Assembly: GCA_903940125.1 (NCBI GenBank)
Contig: CAJAJL010000065.1
Location: forward strand, 62,001 to 126,000
DNA length: 64,000 bases
DNA from: an uncultured Chlorobiaceae bacterium
GTDB taxonomy: Bacteria; Bacteroidota; Chlorobiia; Chlorobiales; Chlorobiaceae
Direction: 5' to 3'
The stretch's first letter is position 1. Every line of letters begins with the position of its first letter. Positions 37,937 through 46,877 of this stretch are shown one piece after another. Position numbers and translations under genes: made by a program. Under the pieces are notes generated by a model that saw only the letters and a list, made by a program, of their open reading frames with translations, was not told the origin of the DNA and searched no databases.

Positions 37937-38407
37937 ATGTCATTTTCTGTAACAATCAACATCAAGAGGGAGTTTGAAACTTCCTGTACCCCCGACAAAG
38001 TTTTTGAACTTCTTGCCGATGTACCCCGTTCTGCCTCCCATTTTCCGAAAGTCGATCAATTGGTCGATCTTGGCGACAATACCTTTCGCTGGGAGATGGA
38101 AAAAATAGGTATCGGCGGCTACACGCTCCAGCAAACCATCTATGCTTCCCGCTACACCGCTGATGTTGCTACCCGCAAGGTATCCTGGACTCCTGTTCAA
38201 AGTGTCGGCAACGCCATTGTTTCAGGTGAGTGGACAATAACCCCGAAAGGGCGAGGAACAATGGTCGCGCTTAACACAAAAGGCGATCTTACGGTCGATT
38301 TTCCCTCATTTCTGGAGTTCATCATCTCCCCGCTTGTCGTCATGGAATTCACCGGCATGATAGAACGCTACCTCGTCAACCTTAAGGAGAGTTTCAGCAC
38401 ACTGTGA
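37937..38407 (+). CDS. SRPBCC-fold protein
   Basis: A 156-residue START/Bet v1-like protein. The family start FETSCTPDKVFELLADVPRS (the lid helix after the first strand) and the long C-terminal helix FIISPLVVMEFTGMIERYLVNLKE are clear. Such proteins bind hydrophobic ligands, but no ligand is suggested. It begins 23 bases after the L,D-transpeptidase, so it is the last gene of the envelope cluster before the defence-like block. Confidence 0.75.
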   Translation: MSFSVTINIKREFETSCTPDKVFELLADVPRSASHFPKVDQLVDLGDNTFRWEMEKIGIGGYTLQQTIYASRYTADVATRKVSWTPVQSVGNAIVSGEWTITPKGRGTMVALNTKGDLTVDFPSFLEFIISPLVVMEFTGMIERYLVNLKESFSTL

Positions 38408-38519
38408 TTGGAGCTACGTGTTGTATTCTATATCATCTCGTTGATTTGAGGATCTTTACAGTATCACACGAAAGGTATATTATCATAACAGCGACAAAGA
38501 ATTTACACGGAGTCAATCA

Positions 38520-41500
38520 TTGAGTGGCAACCATACAGATCTTACCTTTTTTACAAACGACGGGAACCAGACGCTTCTCGACAGGTTTAAAGTCACTCTT
38601 GCAGATACCCGTTTTTTTGATGTGCTTGTTGGTTATTTTCGTTCGAGTGGTTTTTATCAGCTTTACGACGCTATTGAACCTCTTGAAAAAACAAGAATAC
38701 TCGTTGGTCTTGGTCTGGATGGCGAGTCGTATGATGCCGTCAGTGCGTCACAGAATCAGGGTATTCTGGATTTCGATTCCCACAGTAACACGAAAAAGCA
38801 TTTTCAATCAACTCTGATTGGAGAAGTTGAAGAGTCAACAGAAACTGATCAGCACCTTGAAACAGGGTTGAGAAAGTTTATCGAATTTCTAAAGGCCGAT
38901 TGCTGTGACTCAGACAATGACCAAAAAAACGGTGGTAACGGTCGGAAGCTTGAAATCCGGGCCTTCCCATCAAAAAATATCCATGCCAAAGTATACATCG
39001 GCAGGTTTAAGCCCGACGATCGTGATTTCGGGTTTGTTATCACCGGGTCAAGTAACTTCTCATACTCCGGTCTGGTAGCAAACAGGGAGTTCAATGTTGA
39101 ACTGCGTCAGCGCGGTGATGTGGAATTTGCGCTCCAGCAGTTTGAAACGCTCTGGAAAGAATCCGTCGATATTTCAGAAGAGTTTGTTGATACGGTAGAA
39201 AACAAAACCTGGCTGAATGACAAGATCACTCCCTATGAGCTTTACCTGAAGCTCATCTATGAATACATGCAGGAGGACATCAACCTCCCGAACGATATTC
39301 AGTTGTTTCTGCCGGACGGTTTCATGCCGCTGCAATACCAGCAACAGGCGGTTATACAGGCGCTGAAAAAGCTTAACGAGTATAATGGCGTCTTTTTATC
39401 TGATGTGGTTGGTCTGGGGAAAACCTTTATTGCTGCTCAATTATTACAGCAGGTCAGGGGTCGAATTCTGGTGATTTGTCCGCCTACGCTGAAAGCTTAC
39501 TGGGAAGAGAGCCTGCATGACTTCAGGGTTCCAGCAAGAGTTGAGTCTTTGGGGAAACTTGATCACATTGTTCGATTCGGCATTGATCGCTTTGATTATG
39601 TCGTCGTTGATGAGGCTCACCGTTTCAGAAATGAAAATACCAGTTCATACGCTGATTTGCTTGATATCTGCCGGGGAAAGAAGGTCATTCTCGTCACTGC
39701 TACTCCGATGAATAACACCATCAATGATATTTTTGCCCAGCTCAAACTCTTTCAGGCGCCTAAAAATTCGACAATTCCAGGTATTCCGAACCTTGAAAAA
39801 TATTTCCAGACTCTTAGAAAACGATTTGATGGAATTGACCGCACTGATCCTGAATACAAAGAGCGAATCAAAGAGGTTTCCCGAGAGATTCGAGAACGTA
39901 TTCTGAAACATGTTATGGTACGCAGAACAAGAAAAGATGTTCTGACTTATTTTAAAGAGGACATGCAGCGCCAGAACCTTGGTTTTCCAAAAATGCAAAC
40001 GCCAAGAAAGATCGTTTATCGCTTTGAGGGTGAACTGGAACAAACCTTTAACACCACCATCAACCTGCTGCAATCGTTCCGCTACACCCGCTATATTCCG
40101 CTGCTTTATTATACCGGCAGCAAGCAGCTATCCGAATTTGAAAAGCAGCAGCAGCGAAATGTGGGTGGCTTCATGAAAGGCATTCTGATCAAACGCCTTG
40201 AAAGCAGCTTTTATGCATTCCGGAATAGTTTGCGACGCTTTGTCGAGTCATACGAACGTTTCATCACTATGTTCCAGTCAGGCACGGTATATATCAGCAA
40301 AAATATCGACGTCTACGATCTTCTTGAAAATGACGATATCGAAAAACTTGAAGCATTTGTTGAAGCTGAACAAGCCAGTAAATACAGGTTGGAAGACTTT
40401 AAAGAGGATTTCCATGCTGATCTTCTGCACGATCTTGAAATTCTCAAGCAACTTGAAGCTCTCTGGCTCAGTGTTGAAGATGATCCGAAGCTTGATGTTT
40501 TTATTCAATGCCTTCGCACTGACAAAGAGCTGAAAAAAAGCAAACTGGTGATCTTTACAGAGTCACGCGAAACAGGAGAGTATCTCTTTGATCGTTTGAA
40601 TAATGAATTTCCTGGTAAGGCACTGTTTTTCAGTAGTAAAGGCTGCCTTTCCAGCACATCAGGAGTCACAGCCAACCGTTCGAATGGACGTGAACTGATC
40701 CAGGCAGCTTTTGATCCCAATCATAAAGCGCCTACTGATGATGTGAGGATTCTTATTGCCACCGATGTGCTGGCAGAAGGAATGAACCTCCATCGGGCAA
40801 ATATTCTGATCAATTACGATCTACCCTGGAACCCCACAAGAGTGCTCCAACGTGCAGGGCGTATCAACCGCCTCGGAACAGCACATGCTGATATTTTCAT
40901 CTATAACTTTTTTCCGACCAGCCAGTCAGACATCCATCTGGGACTTGAAGTCAACATCACCAACAAAATCCAGATGTTCCACGCTATTCTTGGTGAAGAT
41001 GCAAAATATCTTTCTGAAGGGGAAGAAATCGGCAGTCAGGAACTCTTCGATACGTTGAACAACATCCGATCATATACAGGCGAAGATGAAGATGGCGATT
41101 CTGAGTTGATGTATCTTGATATGATTCGAAAACTTCGCGACGAAAACCCGCAGCTTTTCGAAAAAATAAAACGGCTTCCAAAAAAAGCACGTTCCGGCAG
41201 GCTCGTTGATACTGCTGAGGTGAACCAACTGCTCACTTTCTTTAGGATCGGGAAACTGAAAAAGTTTTATAGCAATAAACTTGAACAGCCTGCTGAAATC
41301 ACCTTTTTTGAGGCAGCGCGGTTGCTTGAATGTCTCCCTGATACTCCTCGTCAACCGATGCCCGGAGATTACTACCATCTCCTTGAACTGAACAAGCAGC
41401 AGTTTCAGCTCGATCAGCGCCTTGAAACAGATCCCATAAACAGTTTGAGCGGTGGGCGCTCCAATACCAGCTATATCGAACATCGCCTCAAGGATAAAGC

Positions 41501-41765
41501 TATCAAACACTGCCAGAAGTTTACCGATAGCGACGAAGAGTTCATCGATGCGCTCAGCAAGATGCTTTCGAGGGGAACAATTGCAAAAAAAGTAGCGCAA
41601 AGCGTTCGTAAAGAGCTTGAGAAAACGCTTGATCCGCTGGAGGTTATTACTATCCTGCGCAAACATATCCGTGTTGTAGACGCACCAGAAATAGCATCCG
41701 ACACTACCACATCAACAAAACGGGAAGTCATTCTCTCCGGTTACCAGATTGCACAACAGCCATAA
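38520..41765 (+). CDS. PLD-family nuclease fused to SNF2-type helicase
   Basis: A 1081-residue defence-type enzyme. Residues 1-215: PLD-like domain with IHAKVYIG (155-161) and ITGSSNFSYSGLVANREF (174-191); the Asp of the canonical HxKx4D is not conserved. Residues 270-900: superfamily 2 SNF2 helicase with Walker A DVVGLGKTF (295-303), DEAH box VVDEAHRFR (362-370), VTATPMNN (392-399), and motif VI QRAGRINRLG near 775. The start is TTG at 38520 with CGGAG nine bases upstream; there is no in-frame ATG. Known restriction systems such as R.CglI/NgoAVII pair a PLD nuclease subunit with an SNF2-like ATPase; here they are fused. The methylase gene starts six bases after its stop. Confidence 0.88.
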   Translation: MSGNHTDLTFFTNDGNQTLLDRFKVTLADTRFFDVLVGYFRSSGFYQLYDAIEPLEKTRILVGLGLDGESYDAVSASQNQGILDFDSHSNTKKHFQSTLIGEVEESTETDQHLETGLRKFIEFLKADCCDSDNDQKNGGNGRKLEIRAFPSKNIHAKVYIGRFKPDDRDFGFVITGSSNFSYSGLVANREFNVELRQRGDVEFALQQFETLWKESVDISEEFVDTVENKTWLNDKITPYELYLKLIYEYMQEDINLPNDIQLFLPDGFMPLQYQQQAVIQALKKLNEYNGVFLSDVVGLGKTFIAAQLLQQVRGRILVICPPTLKAYWEESLHDFRVPARVESLGKLDHIVRFGIDRFDYVVVDEAHRFRNENTSSYADLLDICRGKKVILVTATPMNNTINDIFAQLKLFQAPKNSTIPGIPNLEKYFQTLRKRFDGIDRTDPEYKERIKEVSREIRERILKHVMVRRTRKDVLTYFKEDMQRQNLGFPKMQTPRKIVYRFEGELEQTFNTTINLLQSFRYTRYIPLLYYTGSKQLSEFEKQQQRNVGGFMKGILIKRLESSFYAFRNSLRRFVESYERFITMFQSGTVYISKNIDVYDLLENDDIEKLEAFVEAEQASKYRLEDFKEDFHADLLHDLEILKQLEALWLSVEDDPKLDVFIQCLRTDKELKKSKLVIFTESRETGEYLFDRLNNEFPGKALFFSSKGCLSSTSGVTANRSNGRELIQAAFDPNHKAPTDDVRILIATDVLAEGMNLHRANILINYDLPWNPTRVLQRAGRINRLGTAHADIFIYNFFPTSQSDIHLGLEVNITNKIQMFHAILGEDAKYLSEGEEIGSQELFDTLNNIRSYTGEDEDGDSELMYLDMIRKLRDENPQLFEKIKRLPKKARSGRLVDTAEVNQLLTFFRIGKLKKFYSNKLEQPAEITFFEAARLLECLPDTPRQPMPGDYYHLLELNKQQFQLDQRLETDPINSLSGGRSNTSYIEHRLKDKAIKHCQKFTDSDEEFIDALSKMLSRGTIAKKVAQSVRKELEKTLDPLEVITILRKHIRVVDAPEIASDTTTSTKREVILSGYQIAQQP

Positions 41766-41771
41766 TCCACC

Positions 41772-44700
41772 ATGGACAAATCACAGGCAAAAAAACTCGT
41801 AGAGGATATTTTTCAGAACTCTTTTGACAGGGAGAACTACCAGCTTTTTCTTCGGAACCTGCTCAATGACTTTGTGGTTAGAGACCAGCACTATTCAGGA
41901 AGTCGAATTCCTTCGGCGTATTCAGAGCATGTTCGACAATATTGGCGAATTGGAAAGTATGTGGACTTTGACGGTATTGAAATGGATCTCCTCGTGGTAG
42001 AGTTGAAAAGTCTCTCCAAACTCGATCATGCACGTTCGATGTTGCGTAATTTTTCACTCAGAACTCTTAAAACGTTTGGAAAGGAATGTGCTTTAATTGC
42101 TTTTTATGCGCACGAAGACAATGGTGCGGAGTGGCGATTTTCATTTGTCAAAATTGAACATCAGGCTTTCAGGGACGACAAGGGGAGAGTTCGCATCAAG
42201 GATGAGTTTACCCCTGCTAGGCGTTGCTCATATTTGGTCGGCAAACATGAAAACAGCCATACAGCTGAGCAGCAGCTCCTGCCCTTACTTGAAAGAGACT
42301 ACACCAATCCCCGGATTGAAGAGATCGAAGCTGCGTTCAGTATCGAAAAGGTAACTGATGAATTTTTTGAGCAATATAAGGGGCTCTATCTCAAGCTTTC
42401 TGAACAACTGAAACGACAACCAATGTTCTTGAATGCTTCAGGAGATGAGACGAGCAACAGCGTTGCCCGGTTTGCAAAAAAGCTTCTCGGTCAGATTGTC
42501 TTTCTCTACTTTTTGCAGAAAAAAAGGTGGCTTGGTGTGGCGAAAGATGACAAATGGGACAGTGGATCAAGACGATTTATGCGTGATCACTTCGAGCTTA
42601 TTGCTGAAGGAGAAAAAAACTACTATCGCGATTTTTTGCAATTTCTGTTTTATGAAGCGCTAGCAAAAGAGCGCAAAGATCAGGATGATCCCGACTACTA
42701 CCAGCGTTTTGACTGCAAAATCCCGTTCCTGAACGGCGGCCTTTTTGAACGTGATGACATGCAAATAGAAACCATCGATTTGCCGAACTCGCTCTTCCAC
42801 AACAAAGAAAAGGGCAAGTCTGGTGATGAGGGTACTGGTATTCTTGATATTTTTGACCGATATAATTTTACCATAAAAGAGGATGAACCGCTTGAGAAAG
42901 AGGTTGCGGTTGATCCTGAAATGCTTGGTAAGGTTTTCGAAAACATGCTTGAGGGGACAGAGCGTAAAAGCATGGGCGCATTTTACACTCCCCGCGAAAT
43001 AGTTCACTACATGTGTCAGGAAAGCCTGATTCATTACCTCGATAACGTTTTGAACAATGCTCCCCCGGTTTTTAACGAAATCGGCCACAGTCAGACCAGC
43101 TTTTTCGGAAATGAGGTTCGAACTGGTCAACTTCAGCTCACTGAAGAAACAGAGGAGGTCAGGGTTCCGAAAGAAGATATCGAAACACTGATCAGGAAGG
43201 GACATCTCTTCATAGATACCCTGAAGCTTCCAGAATCAGTTAGACAACATGCACAACTCATTGATAACTATCTGTCTGGCATAAAAGCTTGCGATCCTGC
43301 TATCGGGTCCGGCGCGTTTCCTGTTGGTTTACTGCACGAAATTGTTACTGCCCGTATGGCCTTGGCACAGCATCTCGAACATCCACAAACCATCTACGCA
43401 CTCAAACGCCACACAATTCGTGAAAGCCTTTACGGTGTTGATATAGATCAGAGTGCCATCGATATTGCTCGTCTGCGACTCTGGCTCTCGCTTATTGTTG
43501 ACGAGGAGGACTATAACACCATAGAGGCACTACCGAACCTTGACTACAAAATTGTTCATGGGAACTCCCTGATCGGCCTGCCCAGCAATGTCCTCAAGGA
43601 CGACGTTGCGTCCCAGCTGATTGAGATAATGAAATTTGATTTTTACGAGGAAACCGAAGAGTTAAAAAGAAAGGAAAAGCGCAAAGCAATCGACTCTCGA
43701 CTCCATGAATTCCTAACAACGGCAAGGCAGTATACCGGTTACACGGTTGATTTCGATTTTGAACTTTTCTTTTCTGAAGTATGGCATCAAAAAGGGGGGT
43801 TCGATGTCGTTATCGGAAACCCGCCCTATGTGCAGATACAGAATTTCAGCGGGAAAGAGATTCAGAAAACATGGGAAAAACAGAACTACGAAACCTTCGC
43901 GAAAACAGGTGACATCTACTGTCTTTTTTACGAAAAAGGCTTTCGTCTGTTGCGGAAAAACGGGGTACTTGCATTCATTACCTCGAACAAGTGGATGAGA
44001 GCCAAATACGGAGAGAAGCTTCGGAAGTTTTTTTTAAACCAAACGAAGCTCCTTCAGCTCATCGATTTTGGTGATTCACAGATATTCTCTGAAGCGACCA
44101 CTTATACAAATATTTTGCTTTTCGCTAAAACAAAAACTCTTGTTGAGAATGTGAAAGCGTTTGATTTATCTAAAGCATATCGTTCAGACGTATCACTTTA
44201 TCAAATGCTACATGATAATCAATTTGGTGAAGCTATTTGCAATCAGAGTGGGTATATGATTATGGATTCGAAATTAATGGATATAAAAAAACGTATAGAA
44301 ACAGTAGGGACTATACTAAAGAATTGGGACGTTTTAATATGTCGAGGAATGTTAACAGGATTTAATGAAGCTTTTATTATCGAAGGAAAAATAAAAGATG
44401 AATTGATTGCTCTTGATAAAAATAACTCAAAGATTATAAAGCCAATTTTGCGTGGAAGAGATATAAAAAGTTATAGCATAGATTATTCAGATCGTTGGAT
44501 AATTAATACACACAATGGATATAAAGATGTTTTACCAGTGAATGTTGATGAGTATCCCGTAATAAAACAATATCTCAACCAATTTTTAGAAGAATTGCAA
44601 AATCGTCAGGATAAAGGAATAAGCCCATATAACCTTAGAAGCTGCGCTTACCTACCGGAATTCAAGAAAGAGAAAATTGTTTGGTTAGAGATGTCTCCAA

Positions 44701-45245
44701 AACCAAATTTCGCTCTTTCAAATGAGGAAATGTATGTTCTAAATACTTCATATATCCTTACTGGAAAATATCTTAAATGGATTTTGGCAATTTTAAATTC
44801 AAGTGTTCTGGATTGTTATTTCTCTTTTATTACAACCGATGTGAGGGGCAATACACGGCGATATATAAAACAATACGTTGAAATGCTTCCTATAGTTTGT
44901 TATCAAACTGATTATGCAAAATTTATTGAAATATTTGTTGACTATTTGCTATGGCTTGATAAAAAAGGCGGTAAACTTCTTTCCGCCTTCTTCAAACAAA
45001 TTATCGATGCTCTTATCTATGAGCTTTATTTTTCTGAAGAGCTGATAAGAGCAGGAAAAGAGATTCAGAAACATCTCGGCGATGTGAAACCCGTTTCAGA
45101 GCACATGACCGATACTGAAAAACTCGCTATCATCCAGAGCGAGTTTGATCGGCTCTACGACCCGAACCACCCTGTCCGTAACAACATTGAAACCCTCGAT
45201 AGTGTCGATGAAGTTCGCATCATAAGGGAGGCTTTGAAGAGATGA
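41772..45245 (+). CDS. Eco57I-type adenine-specific DNA methyltransferase with nuclease-like N-terminus
   Basis: A 1157-residue protein. Residues 60-100 hold a PD-(D/E)XK-like motif (D67 or D72, then E77-L-K79 in VVELKS), suggesting a type IIG-style nuclease. A helical linker spans 180-400. The N6-adenine methyltransferase follows, with motif I ACDPAIGSGAFPVGLL near 506 and motif IV IGNPPYVQIQ near 682. The C-terminal third is the target-recognition region, where base composition drops to markedly AT-rich (about 44080-44960). This may be a complete modification-restriction enzyme or the modifier for the helicase partner. It overlaps the next gene by four bases. Confidence 0.88.
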   Translation: MDKSQAKKLVEDIFQNSFDRENYQLFLRNLLNDFVVRDQHYSGSRIPSAYSEHVRQYWRIGKYVDFDGIEMDLLVVELKSLSKLDHARSMLRNFSLRTLKTFGKECALIAFYAHEDNGAEWRFSFVKIEHQAFRDDKGRVRIKDEFTPARRCSYLVGKHENSHTAEQQLLPLLERDYTNPRIEEIEAAFSIEKVTDEFFEQYKGLYLKLSEQLKRQPMFLNASGDETSNSVARFAKKLLGQIVFLYFLQKKRWLGVAKDDKWDSGSRRFMRDHFELIAEGEKNYYRDFLQFLFYEALAKERKDQDDPDYYQRFDCKIPFLNGGLFERDDMQIETIDLPNSLFHNKEKGKSGDEGTGILDIFDRYNFTIKEDEPLEKEVAVDPEMLGKVFENMLEGTERKSMGAFYTPREIVHYMCQESLIHYLDNVLNNAPPVFNEIGHSQTSFFGNEVRTGQLQLTEETEEVRVPKEDIETLIRKGHLFIDTLKLPESVRQHAQLIDNYLSGIKACDPAIGSGAFPVGLLHEIVTARMALAQHLEHPQTIYALKRHTIRESLYGVDIDQSAIDIARLRLWLSLIVDEEDYNTIEALPNLDYKIVHGNSLIGLPSNVLKDDVASQLIEIMKFDFYEETEELKRKEKRKAIDSRLHEFLTTARQYTGYTVDFDFELFFSEVWHQKGGFDVVIGNPPYVQIQNFSGKEIQKTWEKQNYETFAKTGDIYCLFYEKGFRLLRKNGVLAFITSNKWMRAKYGEKLRKFFLNQTKLLQLIDFGDSQIFSEATTYTNILLFAKTKTLVENVKAFDLSKAYRSDVSLYQMLHDNQFGEAICNQSGYMIMDSKLMDIKKRIETVGTILKNWDVLICRGMLTGFNEAFIIEGKIKDELIALDKNNSKIIKPILRGRDIKSYSIDYSDRWIINTHNGYKDVLPVNVDEYPVIKQYLNQFLEELQNRQDKGISPYNLRSCAYLPEFKKEKIVWLEMSPKPNFALSNEEMYVLNTSYILTGKYLKWILAILNSSVLDCYFSFITTDVRGNTRRYIKQYVEMLPIVCYQTDYAKFIEIFVDYLLWLDKKGGKLLSAFFKQIIDALIYELYFSEELIRAGKEIQKHLGDVKPVSEHMTDTEKLAIIQSEFDRLYDPNHPVRNNIETLDSVDEVRIIREALKR

Positions 45246-46705
45246 AAATTCAGTCTATTGAAATCACCAACTACAAAGCTTTTCTTGGCACATACCCAAT
45301 CAAGGTTGACGGTAAAAACCTCTTCATCTATGGTGAAAACGGCAGCGGTAAAAGCTCTCTCTACTATGCCCTGAAAGATTTTTTTCAGTCGTCCATCGAA
45401 AACATTGATCTGCATGAGCTTGAAAATATTTTTGTCTCCGAAGAGAAAAAAGGCTCGACCGCAATCAATGTTAAATTTTCGTCCGATCAAGAAGGAAAAG
45501 GAAAAACTCGAAACTATGAGTTTTCCTCATCAAGAAATGATACCAGAGAAGCCGCCGACACCACTATCCGCGATGCAAACAAGCTGAAAAGCTTTCTCAC
45601 CTATAAGCATCTGCTGGATATTCACCATCTGAAAAAGCATAACTCCATCAATCTCTTTGATCTTTTGGTAAAAGGGGTCTTGAAACACTTCCGATACTCC
45701 CTGACCAATGGCCGCGAGCTTGGTGAGCTATGGGAAGACGTGGAGTCGATGATTGAAAAAAAGACAGGTCGTGAATACCCCATTAACAAAAAGAAAACCG
45801 AGGTCAATTCTGCAATCAAGGCTTTCAATGAAGCTTTTGGTGAACTGTTTAAGCCCGACAGTCCTGAGTACATTCTCAAACACGCAAAACCAATTCTTGA
45901 CCAGTTCAATCACAATATCCAAGTAACTCTTCGCTATGCTCAGGTTCGTCCGAGCAGTGATTATTCCGCGTTAGACAATGCTCGTGTCACTGTTGATCTT
46001 CTTTACGCTGGAAAAAAGATTGCATATCCACATTTGTTTCTCAACGAAGCCCGACTGTCAGCAATAGCCATTTCCATCTACCTTGGAATGATCAAACGGC
46101 ATGTGCAGGGGATCCCCTGCAAAATCTTGTTTCTCGACGACATATTTATCGGACTTGATATCGCCAACCGCTTGCCTTTGCTACAAATACTGGAATATGA
46201 GTTTCCCGAATATCAGGTATTCATCACCACCTATGACAAACCCTGGTTCGAATATGCCAAAGGTTTTCTTGAAAACAATAAAGTCTGGAAGACAATGGAG
46301 TTCTATGCCCAGGAAACAATAGAGGGCTTTGAAATCCCCTGCATCTTCGATAATCAAGACTTTCTTGAAAAGGCAGCATACCACCTGCAGCACTCCGATT
46401 ACAAAGCAGCCGCAGTCTACACCCGTTCAGCCTTTGAAAAAATTATCCGCACTTACTGCGAAAAAAAGAAAAAGAAACTGGTGTTCAAATCCAGACTGAA
46501 AGACTATTCATCAGAAGATTTCTGGAAGGAAGTAAAACCTGATCTGCACCCCAAAACTATAACAGATATTGAACAATATCGCAATCTTGTTCTTAACGCT
46601 TTCAGCCACTACAACACCGAAAAACATGAAATCCGAACTGAACTGATCTCAGCTATTCAAGTAGTGAAGGCTCTTAATATTGAACTGAAGAGTATGCAAT
46701 CTTGA
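45242..46705 (+). CDS. compact RecF/SMC-like ATPase of the defence block
   Basis: A 487-residue ABC-class ATPase. N-terminal KIQSIEITNYKAFLG is followed by Walker A IYGENGSGKSSLYYAL (31-40), a signature-like LNEARLSAIAISIYLG, and Walker B ILFLDDIFIGLD near 297. The middle (60-250) is only moderately helical, without the long coiled coil of SMC or Rad50. The last 130 residues form a separate helical domain ending YRNLVLNAFSHYNTEKHEI, a pattern I associate with C-termini of defence ATPases and loosely with HEPN-like domains (motif spacing differs, so not claimed). It is coupled to the methylase gene by an ATGA overlap. Confidence 0.8.
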   Translation: MKIQSIEITNYKAFLGTYPIKVDGKNLFIYGENGSGKSSLYYALKDFFQSSIENIDLHELENIFVSEEKKGSTAINVKFSSDQEGKGKTRNYEFSSSRNDTREAADTTIRDANKLKSFLTYKHLLDIHHLKKHNSINLFDLLVKGVLKHFRYSLTNGRELGELWEDVESMIEKKTGREYPINKKKTEVNSAIKAFNEAFGELFKPDSPEYILKHAKPILDQFNHNIQVTLRYAQVRPSSDYSALDNARVTVDLLYAGKKIAYPHLFLNEARLSAIAISIYLGMIKRHVQGIPCKILFLDDIFIGLDIANRLPLLQILEYEFPEYQVFITTYDKPWFEYAKGFLENNKVWKTMEFYAQETIEGFEIPCIFDNQDFLEKAAYHLQHSDYKAAAVYTRSAFEKIIRTYCEKKKKKLVFKSRLKDYSSEDFWKEVKPDLHPKTITDIEQYRNLVLNAFSHYNTEKHEIRTELISAIQVVKALNIELKSMQS

Positions 46706-46877
46706 TGCTTTTCAAGTGGTGCTTGATATAGCCAAGATGATCCCAACTGGATTAAATATTTGCTGCCCTTTTGTTATTTTTCCTGCCAGCAGATCCTTGT
46801 GTTCATTGCAAAAAAACTTTTTCCCGCGATGTTCGATTTGTGCGGTGGATGTTGTGAATGTATAGCCAATAAGTTGA

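Noticed and set aside
44964-44990. GGCGG...CCGCC hairpin inside the methylase gene as an internal terminator
   Set aside because: It lies within a well-conserved coding frame and is not followed by a T-tract; more likely chance codon complementarity.
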